The notes: a model not told the origin generated them from the letters alone. DNA of 64,000 nucleotides from Flaccisagitta enflata (GCA_965153355.1 OZ231128.1:24118001-24182000); one strand, 5' to 3'; positions 1 to 10,248 are shown, counted from the first letter of the stretch. Made by a program: numbers and translations.

Positions 1-206
1 GGTCATTTTGGTCATTTTTGGTCATCTTTGGTCATCTTTGGTCATTTTTGGTCATTTTGGTCATTTTGGTCATTTTTGGTCATTTTTGGTCATTTTGGTC
101 ATTTTTGGTCATTTTTGGTCATTGTGGTCATTTTGGTCATTTTGGTCATTTTTGGTCCTATTTGGTCATTTTTGGTCATTTTTGGTAATTTTTGGTCATT
201 TTTGGT
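1..206. repeat. Short tandem array, unit near GGTCATTTTT
   Basis: About twenty units of 9-11 bp, GGTCATTTT with a variable T run, run to the window edge, so the array may continue upstream. The frames through it read as repeated IFGHFW-type peptides and are not genes. It grades directly into a different 14 bp array. Confidence 0.95.
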
Positions 207-295
207 TAAAGTCTGCTGGTTAAAGTCTGCTGGTTTAAGTCTGCTGGTTAAAGTCTGCTGGTTAAAGTCTGCTGGGTAAAGTCTGATGGTTTAAG
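206..295. repeat. 14 bp tandem array (GGTTAAAGTCTGCT)
   Basis: Six or so copies of a 14 bp unit. The same unit, mostly as GGTTTAAGTCTGCT, forms a second array at 1836-2026. The two arrays lie outside a pair of inverted GC-rich motifs. Confidence 0.92.
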
Positions 296-352
296 CTGGC
301 CCGGATCAACCATGCGCGAGGCCCGAGGCTACAGTTGCCGCGAGGCCCCTGA
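296..352. other. GC-rich motif with inverted partner at 1765-1832
   Basis: The stretch contains GGATCAACCATGCGCGAGGC and a second CGCGAGGCCCC. At 1765-1832 the same words occur in opposite orientation (GCGCGAGGCC twice, then GGTTGATCCAGGCC). With the 14 bp arrays outside both, this may mark the two ends of a ~1.5 kb composite structure. This is an inference from word matching. Confidence 0.5.
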
Positions 353-371
353 AAAAGACTGATATAGTTTT

Positions 372-563
372 AACAAGCCCTACATGGCCAATAAGTAGTC
401 ATTTGCGGGTGGGCAGGAGCAGTGATGTAGGTGGGCAGGGCAGTATGTGAGTGGGCTGGGGCTGTATTGTGGCAGGGCAGGGGCAGTAATACTCAGAAAT
501 CGCTTTTCTAGCAAACAGACCTGCTTTAGGACACACTCTTATAGAGTCGCTTAGCAAGTGACT
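372..563 (-). mobile_element. palC family, degenerate copy
   Basis: Reads AACAAGCCC near 372, then GGGTGGGCAGGAGCAGTG and ends with AGTCGC..AGTGACT followed by AAAA. This is the order of landmarks in better palC copies, but the middle has repeated GGGCAGGGGCAGT words and many changes. Confidence 0.6.
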
Positions 564-743
564 AAAAAACTAAAAAAGCAGTGACTTTCAGTGATATTCA
601 ATCAAATCTTTAAGACAAGACCAGGAAGGAAATAAAAATTCTATTGGTTGAAAAAGAACATCTTAACAAAGTTAATATCCTTTTTTCATCCCTGGTAAAA
701 TAGTATTTCTTAGATCCAAAAAAGCTCATGAAAAAAACTTTTT

Positions 744-956
744 TAGCCCGCTACGCGACTCTACATCCCGCTTTGTCAGTCTGTTGGTCCGCTGGTCTGT
801 CGGTCAATGGGTCTGTCCATCCATCACACTTTTATTTCTTTGTGTTTTTGGAGTCTTCGTCCTCACTGCTCCTGCCTAAGTGATCAAGTGACCTCACATA
901 CGGCTCCTGCCCACCCACACGCGACTGGCGTAGCCATGTTTCCAGCCTTGTTTTTT
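744..956 (+). mobile_element. palC family copy
   Basis: Starts with a degraded terminal palindrome (CGCTACGCGACTCTAC), then CCCGCTTTGTC and a GTCC/GTCT tract, then GCTCCTGCCCACCCACACGC and a 3' end CCAGCCTTGTTTT. It forms a head-outward inverted pair with the next copy, only ~30 bp away. Confidence 0.82.
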
Positions 957-985
957 GCCAAGTCAGTTCAAAGGCTGTTGCTCAA

Positions 986-1192
986 AACAAGGCCGGATAC
1001 AATGCTACCGAAGTCGCGTGTGGGTGGGCGGGGGCCATATTTGAGGTTACTAGATCATTTAGTCAGGAGCAGTGAGGTCAAAGAAATAAAATCATAAAAA
1101 AAAGTAAAATGGGGACCAACTGACTGACTGACCAACCAACCGGCTGACAGACGGACGGACAAAGCGGGTTGTAGAGTCGCATGCAAGTGACT
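986..1192 (-). mobile_element. palC family copy, inverted partner
   Basis: Begins AACAAGGCCGGATACAATG, continues with GAAGTCGCGTGTGGGTGGGC and a GACGGACGGAC tract, and ends in GTAGAGTCGCATGCAAGTGACT. The full landmark order of the family is present in reverse orientation. With 744-956 it makes a ~450 bp imperfect palindrome. Confidence 0.85.
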
Positions 1193-1194
1193 AA

Positions 1195-1615
1195 AAACAC
1201 ACAATAATAACTGAATTCACTTTTTTCTACAATGAAGTTTTTGCAAGTTAATATTTAAATCAATAAACTTTCAGGCCAACAAGGGATGTTGAAGTGGTCA
1301 ATTTTCATGCTGCTTCCACTGCTTCTGCTTCCCATTCAGCTTCTGCTTCTATTTTGTAGTGCGAATACAAGTAGCTATCCCACCAACCACAACAAAAGTG
1401 ATTAATCACTTCTTTATCCTTAATTCAAACTACAGTCTGACACCACTAAAAACTCATGAATCTTTTTTTAATTTTTTTATGAGCTGATTCAAAAAAGTTA
1501 CGCACCTTTTTATGGGGGAATGGCAACTAAATTTTTCTAAACTTTTTTTTTGATATTCCTTACTGCAGATCTTCTTCTGTTATTTCTTTCATTAGCTTAT
1601 ATTCATAACCTAATG
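1195..1615. other. Noncoding, AT-rich
   Basis: No gene or repeat family recognised. There is a short CTTCTGCTTC-rich patch near 1310-1350. Confidence 0.6.
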
Positions 1616-1762
1616 ATGGGAGAGTTTTTCTTCTCCTTCTCCTTCTTCTCCTTCTTCTCCTTCTTCTTCTTCTCCTTCTTCCTTTTCTTCTTCTTCGCCT
1701 TCTTTTTCTTTTTCCCCCCCCTTCTTTTATTTCTCCTCTTTTTTTTCTCTTCCCTTTTCCCC
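1616..1762. repeat. Polypyrimidine TTC/TCC tract
   Basis: Nearly pure pyrimidine on the + strand for ~145 bp, mostly TTCTCC and TTC words, then T and C runs. The frames through it (poly-Phe, or poly-Arg on the other strand) are products of the tract. Confidence 0.92.
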
Positions 1763-1764
1763 TC

Positions 1765-1832
1765 AAAGCGCGAGGCCCCCAGAAGCGCGAGGCCTAAGGC
1801 TAAGCCTTTTTAGCCTATTGGTTGATCCAGGC
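1765..1832. other. GC-rich motif, inverted partner of 296-352
   Basis: Two copies of AGCGCGAGGCC, then GGTTGATCCAGGCC directly before the 14 bp array. In reverse complement this resembles the order at 296-352. Confidence 0.5.
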
Positions 1833-1835
1833 CAG

Positions 1836-2026
1836 GGTTTAAGTCTGCTGGTTTAAATCAAATGGGTTAAGTCTGCTGGTTAAAGTCTGCTGGTTTAAAT
1901 CTGCTGGTTTAAGTCTGCTGGTTTAAGTCTGCTGGTTTAAATCTAATGGTTTAAGTCTGCTGGTCTAATGGTTTAAGTCTGCTGGTTTAAGTCTGCTGGT
2001 TTAAGTCTGCTGGTTAAAATGATATT
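1836..2026. repeat. 14 bp tandem array (GGTTTAAGTCTGCT)
   Basis: About thirteen copies with a few AAATCTAAT variants. Same unit as 206-295. Confidence 0.93.
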
Positions 2027-2035
2027 AAAGATAAG

Positions 2036-2445
2036 TATGGTTTAAGTCTGGTCTGGTTTGAGTCTGGTTTGAGTCTGGTTTGAGCCTGGTTTGAGCCTGG
2101 TTTGAGCCTGCTTTGAGCCTGGTTTGAGCCTGGTTTAAGTCTGGTTTAAGTCTGGTTTGAGTCTGGTTTGAGTCTGGTTTGAGTCTGGTTTGAGTCTGGT
2201 TTGAGTCTGGTTTGAGTCTGGTTTGAGTCTGGATTGAGTCTGGTTTGAGTCTGGTTTGAGTCTGGCTTAAATCTGGTTTATGTCTGGTTTATGTCTGGTT
2301 TATGTCTGATTTAGGTCTGTTTTCGGTCTGGTTTAATTCTGGTTTGAGTCTGGTATGAGTCTGGTATGAGTCTGGTTTGAGTCAGGTTTGAGTCTGGTTT
2401 GAGTCTGGTTTGAGTCTGGTTTGGGTCTGTTTTGGGTTGCGTTTA
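2036..2445. repeat. 11 bp tandem array (GGTTTGAGTCT)
   Basis: About thirty-seven units of 11 bp with blocks of shared variants (GAGCCT, TATGTCT). The unit looks like a shortened form of the 14 bp unit beside it, which suggests that one array arose from the other. Confidence 0.94.
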
Positions 2446-2501
2446 AGTCTGATTTTCGATAAAAAGATACAATAAGGAGTCAGGTCAGTTCAGTTATCTT
2501 T

Positions 2502-2538
2502 GTCCTGCACGCGACTTATAGGTGTTGGCCTTGTTTTT
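2502..2538 (+). mobile_element. palC variant 2, 3' end fragment
   Basis: GCACGCGACTTATAGGTGTT followed by GGCCTTGTT. The same string occurs inverted at 57638, where it begins a full-length variant-2 copy. Confidence 0.7.
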
Positions 2539-2582
2539 TTAAATTCCCTGTACGTTGTCTGACAACGTTTTAGTGACCGTCT

Positions 2583-2731
2583 GTATCTGTCTGTCTTTCA
2601 GTCTGTCTGTCTGTCTGTCTTTCTTTCTGTCATTTTGGCATTCTTTTTGCTTGCTTTTACTGTCCATGTCCTGTCTGTCTATCTGTCTGCCTGCCAGTCT
2701 GTTTATCTCTGTCTCTGTCTCTGTCTCTGTC

Positions 2732-2820
<89 letters not shown>
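2583..2820. repeat. Compound microsatellite (TCTG)n-(TC)n
   Basis: Interrupted TCTG/TTTC units, then CTCTGT units, then ~80 bp of pure (TC)n. Confidence 0.97.
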
Positions 2821-2823
<3 letters not shown>

Positions 2824-3170
2824 GCGGCCTTTTCTCTCTGGTGATCCGAGGGCGGGCGGCGCGTCGGTATGTCGGCATAGCGGCATGATTAATAGAATCC
2901 TGGTTGGATTAAATAAGGAACCCTCGTGCACTCATCGGGTTTTTGTCGGTCATAAGCACCACAAAATCCAAACTCAGACGAGATTCAATAATCAATGGTC
3001 GGTAGGCGCTACTGGATGCCCCTAAGTGAGTTTATTTAGGGATGAAATAGTGCATAAGGGCAGTTGCCCTGAAGGATTGATAGATTTGATTAAAAATATT
3101 CCATTGAAAATTAGGTCAATGAAGTAAATATCATATGGGTGTTGGTCTTGTCCTAATTTAAAGACACATC
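2821..3170. other. Noncoding spacer
   Basis: No gene or recognised repeat in ~350 bp. Confidence 0.6.
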
Positions 3171-3258
3171 AGGGTTTTCCTATTGGGGAAATAATCGCAA
3201 AATTTCTAGGGGAATATCTAGATGATATCTGAATGATACGCCCAATGCGAAAACCCCT
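3171..3258. mobile_element. Micro-foldback element, copy 1
   Basis: An ~88 bp inverted repeat: left arm AGGGTTTTCCTATTGGGG, right arm CCCAATGCGAAAACCCCT. A second copy at 63396-63484 matches it when read in reverse, including the interior GGGAATATCTAGAT. Two homologous copies 60 kb apart indicate a dispersed element, not a chance hairpin. Confidence 0.75.
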
Positions 3259-3261
3259 TTA

Positions 3262-3400
<139 letters not shown>

Positions 3401-3486
3401 GAAGACACTTCAGTTTCTGAAAAGAACCAATATCGCCACCTTTTCCGGTCAAGAGGAATTAAGATGACATTTCTTTTGGCCGCCGA

Positions 3487-3740
3487 CCTTCAACTTACTT
3501 CCCACTTCTAATGACACCCCACAGTACGCTCAATTTGATGCTTCAACCTTCAACTTACTTCCCACTCCCAATGACACCCCACAGTACACTCAATTTGATG
3601 CTTATCATCCTTCAACTTACTTCCCATTCCTAATGACACCCCACAGTACACCGAATTTGATGCTTATCATCCTTCAACATACTTCCCAATCCTAATGACA
3701 CCCCACAGTACACTCAATTTGATGCTTATCATCCTTCAAA
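3487..3740. repeat. 62 bp tandem repeat, four copies
   Basis: Units begin CCTTCAACTTACTTCCCA at 3487, 3547, 3609 and 3671, with a partial unit at 3733. They contain ATGACACCCCACAGTAC and end in ATTTGATGCTTATCAT. The first unit is 60 bp, the others 62 bp. Units differ by few substitutions. Confidence 0.95.
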
Positions 3741-3837
3741 TCCTCCAAATATCTTGAATCCGGTTTTCGCCATTCACATTTTACAATTGGCAGTGCGATC
3801 TCCTCTACTCTTGTCTATGTTACCTACGTATTGTTTT

Positions 3838-4024
3838 TACTCGCGTGCACGCGGTATGTCTGTCGGTCTGTCGGTTCATCCGTCGGTCTGTCACACTTAG
3901 TTTTTTTGGCGTTTACTGGCGGTTTTTGTATCACTGCTCCGGCCCAAATACTTGGTTAGCCTTTTACATCACTGCCCCTGCCCACCCGCACGCGACTTTG
4001 GTATCCGTGTTTCCGGCCTTGTTT
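3838..4024 (+). mobile_element. palC family copy
   Basis: CTCGCGTGCACGCGG terminal palindrome (last bases changed), CGGTCTGTCGG tract, then TTTTGGCGTTTACTGGCGGT, CTGCCCCTGCCCACCCGCAC and TTTCCGGCCTTGTTTT. All landmarks are in order. Confidence 0.88.
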
Positions 4025-4206
4025 TCTTCTTCTTCGATCTTCGAATCTGGCAGCACATATTTTTTGTGCGTCCTCGAACATATAGAAGAGTTAATGTCTG
4101 TCGGTCCGAAAAGAAGACTGGTAAGTTGCGCAAATCGGTCGATGCCGATATCTTTCTTCATTCCTGTTACCACACTTATCTTCCCATGTAGATTTTCATT
4201 CAGTGT

Positions 4207-4497
4207 TTCGTTCATTCATTCATTCATTCATTCATTCATTCATTCATTCATTCATTCATTCATTCATTCATTCACTCATTCATTCATTTATTCATTCATT
4301 CATTCATTCATTCGTTCATTCATTCATTCATTCATTCATTCATTCATTCATTCATTCATTCATTCATTCATTCATTCATTCATTCATTCATTCTTTCATT
4401 CATTCATTCTTTCATTCAATAATTTTATTCATTCATTTATTCGTTCATTCATTAATTCATTCACTTTATACATTCATTCATAAATTCATTCAGTTAC
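4207..4497. repeat. (ATTC)n microsatellite
   Basis: About seventy tetranucleotide units, decaying toward the 3' side. The Phe-Ile-His-Ser peptides read from it are a by-product. Confidence 0.97.
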
Positions 4498-4756
4498 TTC
4501 AAACCTTCATTCACAGTCAAGGAGTCAAAGAGGCGTAAATATGAAATGTTGGCCATAACTCGGCCTCGTTTACGTGTATTTCACTGTTCTTTCCATAAGC
4601 AGTTTGCATCTACCACTTAACCGCTCACTGTCTCTCCACAACTCTACCTTCAATCTATTGGCTGGCTAGTGTGTATGTGTCTGCTGTACCGCCCATATTT
4701 CTCTCATCCTGAAATGCCTCCTTCCATCATGCCTGACTGTATTTCTAATAGTCGTT

Positions 4757-4838
4757 CAGTCTATCTGTCTGTCAGTCTGTCCGTCGGTCTGTATGTTGTC
4801 TGTCTTTCTGTCTGTCTGCTGTGTGTCTGTCTGTCTGT

Positions 4839-4931
<93 letters not shown>

Positions 4932-5095
4932 TGTGTGTGTCTGTGTCTGTGTCTGTGTGTCTGTGTGTCTGTGTGTCCGTCTATCTATCTGTCTGTCTGT
5001 CTGTCTGTCTGTCTATTTGGCTATGTCTATCTGTCTGTTACTGTTAGTACCTCTGTCTGTCTTCTTGTTTGCCTGCCTGTCTGTCTTTCTACCTG
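4757..5095. repeat. Compound microsatellite (GTCT)n-(GT)n-(GTCT)n
   Basis: A pure (GT)n core at about 4849-4930 lies between TCTG-rich shoulders. Confidence 0.97.
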
Positions 5096-5267
5096 TTTCC
5101 ATCCTCTCCGCCTACACGTGATGGCTTATTTCTCATTCCCATACTTTTGACAGTTTTTCGTTATCAAGGTTCTTTCCCTCTTTTTCCATGTCTTCGTCCC
5201 AAAAAAAACAAGCCCAAGAGGGCAACAGTCGCGTGCGTCTGTAAATGACAAACAGAAGAGTTCCTCC

Positions 5268-5344
5268 CCCCAAGGCCGTGCGATATGTATTGATACAATG
5301 TCGATACAATATCGATACGGTATTGGTGCAATATCGATACAGTT
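5268..5344. mobile_element. One-ended relative of the hAT-like element at 24481
   Basis: Begins CAAGGCCGTGCGATATGTAT and continues with ATTGATACAAT/CGATACAATAT words, like the left end CAAGGCCGGGCGATTCGTAT plus the ATTGTATTG-rich part at 24481. No right end was found, since the sequence passes into a short tandem array. Confidence 0.5.
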
Positions 5345-5545
5345 TAATACCCAAAATACCCAAAAATACCCAAAAATACCCAAATATACACAAAAATACC
5401 TAAAAATACCTAAAAGTACCCGAAAATATCTGAAAGCACCCTAACGTACCTTAAGTACCCAGAATAACCTAAGTACCTAAAAGTACCCTGAAGCACCCTA
5501 AAGTACCCTAAAATACCCTAGAGTACCTTAAATTGCCTTGAAAAA
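5345..5545. repeat. ~11 bp degenerate tandem array (ACCCAAAAATA to ACCCTAAAGT)
   Basis: About eighteen units, ordered from AAATACCC near the start to AAAGTACCCT near the end, a gradual drift along the array. Confidence 0.88.
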
Positions 5546-5570
5546 ACTTAAAAAGTCATAGTTTTAAAAA

Positions 5571-5628
5571 TGTTACGGACCTACTGACCGACCGGCATGG
5601 CAAGGTGTAGAGTCGCGTGCACGCGACT
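5571..5628 (-). mobile_element. palC family, 5' end fragment
   Basis: Ends in a perfect 18 bp palindrome AGTCGCGTGCACGCGACT at 5611-5628, preceded by GGCAAGGTGTAG and a GACCGACCGG tract. The rest of the element is absent. Confidence 0.82.
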
Positions 5629-5771
5629 AAAAAAAGAAATAGAAGAAGAAAATTGGAAATAAAAAGAATGACCAAGTAGAGCAAGACGATATAGAAATGG
5701 AGAAGACAAGCAAGAATTGAAGGGCGAAAAAAAAGGAATAGAAAGACAGAGAAAAAAACATGAAAAGAACG

Positions 5772-5772
5772 G

Positions 5773-5850
<78 letters not shown>

Positions 5851-5871
5851 CAAGAAAGAAAGAAAGAAAGA

Positions 5872-5931
<60 letters not shown>

Positions 5932-5965
5932 CAGAAAGAAAGAAAGAAAGAAAGAGAGAATGAAT
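5772..5965. repeat. Compound microsatellite (GAAA)n-(GCAA)n-(GAAA)n
   Basis: A block of about a dozen GCAA units is nested between two GAAA blocks, consistent with expansion of a single point mutation. Confidence 0.97.
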
Positions 5966-6089
5966 GAAAAAAGAGAGATAGTCACATGAGTTGCTCGTCT
6001 CATAGATTCTTCACACTATGAAATACAAGTTTTTACTAACTCAAACAATTCACTGTGACAAGCTGAAATGAAATTTTTTGCCAAAACGG

Positions 6090-6140
6090 CCCCCGCCCAC
6101 CCGCACGCGACTGGGGTAGCTGTGTATCTAGTCTTATTTT
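6090..6140 (+). mobile_element. palC family, 3' end fragment
   Basis: CCCGCCCACCCGCACGCGAC followed by TGGGGTAGCTGTGTATCTAG. The usual GGCCTTGTT end is changed. Confidence 0.65.
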
Positions 6141-6314
6141 TCTGATACGGGGTGAGCTAGCGATGATTGCATCACTTTCGAGTTAGGTCTATAGTAAGTA
6201 GGCAAAGATGAGGCGGATATGATTGGTTGACATTATTGTCCTTTTTATCTTTTTTCCCGTTCCTAATATCGAATATCCTCCACTTCCATTTTCTCTTGAT
6301 CACTTTTCCTTTTT

Positions 6315-6346
6315 CTAGTCGCGAACTCGCGACTCTACAAGTATGG
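6315..6346 (+). mobile_element. palC family, 5' palindrome only
   Basis: AGTCGCGAACTCGCGACT at 6317-6334, then CTACAAG. Both halves carry compensating changes relative to the main form (GAAC/TC centre). Confidence 0.7.
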
Positions 6347-6480
6347 GAGTAGACAGGACACACAGCTAAGCCTTTGTCCTTTGGTTCGAACTACAAAAAA
6401 AATTTTTACCTTGACAGCCAGAGCAGCAACAATTACAAACAAAAGTGTTGTATGTCCCTGTGCACCGGTGCACAACGATA

Positions 6481-7041
6481 CAGGGTAATTTTTTTCAAGT
6501 GGGGGAAAGTATTAAGGCATCAAATTTTAGTTATGACATTTCAGGATGAACCAAAATTAGTTTATAGTTGCAAACTACTTGACATTTACTTTTCAAGAAA
6601 GAAAAAATATTTTTGGCAAATTTTATTAATACTTTTATCAAACCCAAAATTTCACGAAAATCAATGATTTTTTGAGAAATTGCTTATATGGATGAAGCTG
6701 AAATTACAAAATTTTAGTAAAAAACTGTTTTGAATAAAAACCAGAGTTAAATTATCTAAATTAGTGATAAAAGTAAACTGAAATTCAACTTTTTGACCAA
6801 AATAAGTTTTTTTGTGCATAATTCAAAAATTCACTATTGTGAAAAAATAATATGAACTTAATGGATTGAAAATGGTCAACTGTGCTAAATTGATTTCAAA
6901 ACTGGTCAAAAATATTTATTCTTTCTTGAATATCAAATGTCAAATAGTTTGCAAGTATAAACTAACTTTGGTTTGTCTTCAAATAGCATGATAAAAATTT
7001 GATGTCTTAATACTTTCCCCCACTTGAAAAAAATCACCCTG
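6481..7041. mobile_element. TA-flanked foldback element, family 1
   Basis: A 561 bp element with ends CAGGGTAATTTTTTTCAAGT and, read inward from the other side, CAGGGTGATTTTTTTCAAGT, followed by GGGGGAAAGTATTAAG in both. The arms stay similar for at least ~170 bp each (TAGTTTATA.TTGCAAACTA.TTGACATTT is shared). A TA dinucleotide lies directly outside each end (6479-6480 and 7042-7043), the target duplication of Tc1/mariner-type elements. No transposase frame is present, so it is non-autonomous. The right end lies ~30 bp from a palC copy. Confidence 0.85.
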
Positions 7042-7069
7042 TATTGTAGCCCCGCGTTAATCGTTCTTT

Positions 7070-7342
7070 TTAGTCGCGTTCACAGGACTCTGCAACCCGC
7101 TTTGTCTGTTCATCCGCCCGTCCACCTGTCCGTCCATCCATCTGTCCGTCCATCCATCCGTCTGTCCACAAATCTGTCCGTCCATCCATCTGTCTGTCTG
7201 TCAAACTCTATTTTATGATCAACACAATACTGCTCCTGCCCAAATGCATGGTTAATGAAAATTGTCCAAATGCATGCATTTTATCCCTGCCCTTGCCCAC
7301 CAGCACGCGGCTCAGGGATCCGCGTATCCGGCCTAATTGTCT
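7070..7342 (+). mobile_element. palC family copy, long
   Basis: Starts TTAGTCGCGTTCACAGGACT, then CCCGCTTTGTCTG and a long GTCCATCC/GTCCGTCC tract. It then has CTGCTCCTGCCCAAATGCAT, a duplicated CCAAATGCATG word, GCCCACCAGCACGCG and TATCCGGCCTAATTG. Confidence 0.82.
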
Positions 7343-7414
7343 TTCACTTCCTATTTTTTCTGTTGGCTTCGAGCGCTGATGCTGTCTCGTGTCGTCTTTT
7401 GTTTCTCATTTTTT

Positions 7415-7510
7415 TTCACAGATGCTTTGTCCTTCTGTCTGTCCATTGGTTCATCTGTCCAACCGTCCGTGTGTCCATCCATCTGTCCACTTGTCTGTCT
7501 ATCCGTTGAC
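7415..7510. repeat. GTCC/GTCT tetranucleotide-rich tract, palC-like
   Basis: GCTTTGTCCTTCTGTCTGTC followed by GTCCATCC words resembles the variable region of palC but lacks both ends. Confidence 0.6.
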
Positions 7511-7899
7511 TACGTTTGAATATGAGAACGCGCATTTCCGCCCTTTCATTCCCGTTGTACTTGTGTCTTATAAATGATTGTTCGCGAACCCCTCAATCCA
7601 ATATTTTTCCACGCATGTCCTTACATATTTTTCCGTTTGTCAATGTAATACATAGCGGTTTTTCTCGTCTTGTGCTATTTCTCTGTTTCCATTCCAGTCT
7701 ATCCTACCCTCTCGACTATCCCCCCAGCCAAGAAAGCCTTTGGTTATCTTTTGATTGCGTCAAAGGTGAACTCAAAATGTTTTGAATTTGTGACAGAGAC
7801 GAATATGAAAGTCTACAGACGAGATATAAAAACGTAGAACAACCTATGGATAAACATACAAACAACACGGATAAACTACATGGTACCTATCAGCGTACA

Positions 7900-8570
7900 T
7901 GTCCGATTCTCCAACCTTTGAATCTCGTCTTCACTTACCTTCCATTTCACCAAGCCCCTTCGAAACCAGCCTTCCATTTCATCTTCCTACTTTTGAAACC
8001 TGCCAACCCATTCTATCACCTATCATTTCACGTTCACCCTTGTTTCTTGTCAACTTATTCTACACCTACTCTTTTTCCAACCCTTTAACAGCGGAATCCT
8101 GTCATCTAATTCTTCACCTTCATCCATCTCACCCTCCCATCTATGAATCCTGTCATATAAATCTCAGATAATGAACCTCACTTTTTTAATTGCTTTATTT
8201 ACTTATTGTTAATTCCGGTCCTGGCTCTGGAATACTTAAAATACTTGCCTGAATGGGAAATCCAAAAGTATCCTAGCGGAACATTTTTTTTCTCTTTTTA
8301 GCCTGCGGCGTGACATTATTTTCCCGCTCAAAAAGAAGAAGAAAAACAATTTTGAAAGAAAAAAAATCTAATCCTGGTAACGCTAAGACAGTATGAGCTT
8401 CACCTACGCAACGAGTGTTCTGAGGTTTCTCCTATGCATTCTACACCTTCCTAAATCTCACCCTTAAACCTTTGAATCTTGTCAACCAGTTTTTCACCTG
8501 TCATCCATTTTAACCTTCAACCCATGGAATCTTGCTCCCTTCAAACCTTCAGCCGTCGATTTCTGTTCTC
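7900..8570. repeat. Degenerate pyrimidine-rich repeat region
   Basis: Words such as CCTTTGAATCTYGTC, TTCACCTTCAACCC and CCATTTCA recur irregularly at 7913-8160 and again at 8460-8560. This suggests an old decayed minisatellite. I see no gene here. Confidence 0.5.
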
Positions 8571-8677
8571 GCCATAAGATGTGAAACTCTCTTTCGCCTG
8601 GATCACTTTCAAAAGACTTTCATTTCTAAGAAAAAGTCGGCCCATGGCTATGAAAAATAGTCCCGAAGTTGGAAGGG

Positions 8678-8710
<33 letters not shown>

Positions 8711-8712
8711 CT
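8678..8712. repeat. Short (TC)n
   Basis: About 13 pure dinucleotide units followed by a T run. Confidence 0.9.
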
Positions 8713-9098
8713 TGTCATTTTTTCCTTCTGTATTCGGATTTCTTTTCCCCAGTTTTGTTTCCTTCTGTTCGCTTCCGCGCTTATCAGTCTTTTCAATATA
8801 AATCATTCAATCTTTCCTATCCTCCCTCAATCCACCCATTCATGATTCTACTTTATCTTTCCCTTCTTTCCTTGCGAACTTTTCTATCTCTTCTCACCAA
8901 CTCATGTTATTTTCTTTTTCCTTTCACAAAAACAGCTATTACGCATCCATTACTACATCGTTGACCAAAAGACCGAATTTTGCCCCAGTTGACGAGCCGT
9001 TACATTAAATTGTTGGGTATTGCTCTTTTTGTAAATAAAAATAAAGGTCTGAGATTTGGCATGGTATCAGTTTAGAGAAAATTAGATTTAAATCAACA
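8713..9098. other. Noncoding spacer
   Basis: Pyrimidine-rich, then AT-rich. Nothing recognised. Confidence 0.55.
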
Positions 9099-9162
9099 AG
9101 TCGCGTGCACACGACTCTATTACCCGCTTTGTCTGTCGATTGGTCGGCTTGTTTAATGATTG
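9099..9162 (+). mobile_element. palC family, 5' fragment
   Basis: AGTCGCGTGCACACGACT at 9099-9116 (one mismatch in the palindrome), then CTATTACCCGCTTTGTC and a short GGTCGG tract. A (GT)n tract follows. Confidence 0.8.
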
Positions 9163-9170
9163 GTAGGTTT

Positions 9171-9172
<2 letters not shown>

Positions 9173-9246
<74 letters not shown>
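9173..9246. repeat. (GT)n microsatellite
   Basis: Pure dinucleotide run of ~37 units. Confidence 0.97.
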
Positions 9247-9247
<1 letters not shown>

Positions 9248-9400
9248 TTTTTCTCTGATCTTTCAATTGATTCTTTTGACCTTTGCATTGACTTTTGCTT
9301 TCAATCACGGTAAAAAAAAAAGATACCCGGGTTGCACGCCTCTTCAGTCAGTCAGCGGCAAAACAAAACTCCGCACTTGAACACAGAAAAAACTATTTTG

Positions 9401-9597
9401 CTAGTCGCGGACACCCGACTCTACACCTTGCCGTGTCGGCCCGTCCGTCCGTCCCAATTTTTTTTTAATTGAGAGCGTTTTTTGTATTATTGCCCCTAAG
9501 CAGCTTCGATATGTTTTGACTTTGTTTCGTATCGGCTTTTGGGCAGGATTATCGGGTTGGGGCAAAATGGTCAGTCTTTCGAGGAGAGGATGATGAA

Positions 9598-9628
<31 letters not shown>

Positions 9629-9932
9629 GGACGAAATGATGAGGGGGAGAGCGGCAGTTGATGAGGAAGAGGATAAGGAAGAGAAAAAAAGATAGTGAAA
9701 TCGATTGGCACCATTGTGCACGATTACAGCCGCTCATTGTCTCGTATCGTATCGGCTTTTTGTTTCGAGCAGTCGAAAAAGGCATCATTATTTCGTCCAA
9801 AGGATGGACGAAAAAAAAATAGGTTATATCAATCGAATTCGACCGCCCCTTCAAAAACCGTTTTCGAAGCTGCTTTGCCCTTGCTCAACCGTCCGCGCCT
9901 GTCTTGCCGTGTATCCGGCCTTGTTTGCTATA
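9401..9932 (+). mobile_element. palC family copy, interrupted
   Basis: The 5' end AGTCGCGGACACCCGACT at 9403-9420 plus CTACACCTTGCCGTGTCGG matches the copy at 20701 closely. The 3' end GCCGTGTATCCGGCCTTGTT lies at about 9908-9931. The ~350 bp between, with a (GA)n run at 9598-9622, is extra relative to the 20701 copy. It may be an insertion or two separate fragments. Confidence 0.6.
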
Positions 9933-10201
9933 GAAAGGACATGTGCTGATAGTTTTCCTGGCTGGATATGGTAATTCATGTCATAAAAACCTGGTTTAGG
10001 TTCAGCTTTAATCACGCTATTTTGGCTCTTGGACCGTTTATCCGTTATCCAGTTTGAGTGGGTAATGCTGCCGAGAATTCTCGGTAGCATTAACGATGTC
10101 ATTTTGATGTTTTCATGCTATAGAGAATTCTCCATAGCATTAAAATCAATTCTCAGTTATGATGATTATTGTAAAAAATAATCATTACTGAGAATAGATT
10201 T

Positions 10202-10204
<3 letters not shown>

Positions 10205-10246
<42 letters not shown>
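10205..10246. repeat. (CT)n microsatellite
   Basis: About 20 pure units inside the palindrome-cluster element. Confidence 0.95.

Positions 10247-10248
<2 letters not shown>

Noticed and set aside
4203-4538. Long frames through (ATTC)n, (GT)n, (CT)n, (CA)n, (TTC)n and (GAA)n tracts
   Set aside because: The peptides are simple repeats (FIHS, CVCV, SLSL, THTH, poly-F, poly-R), are open in several frames on both strands, and end where the tract ends.
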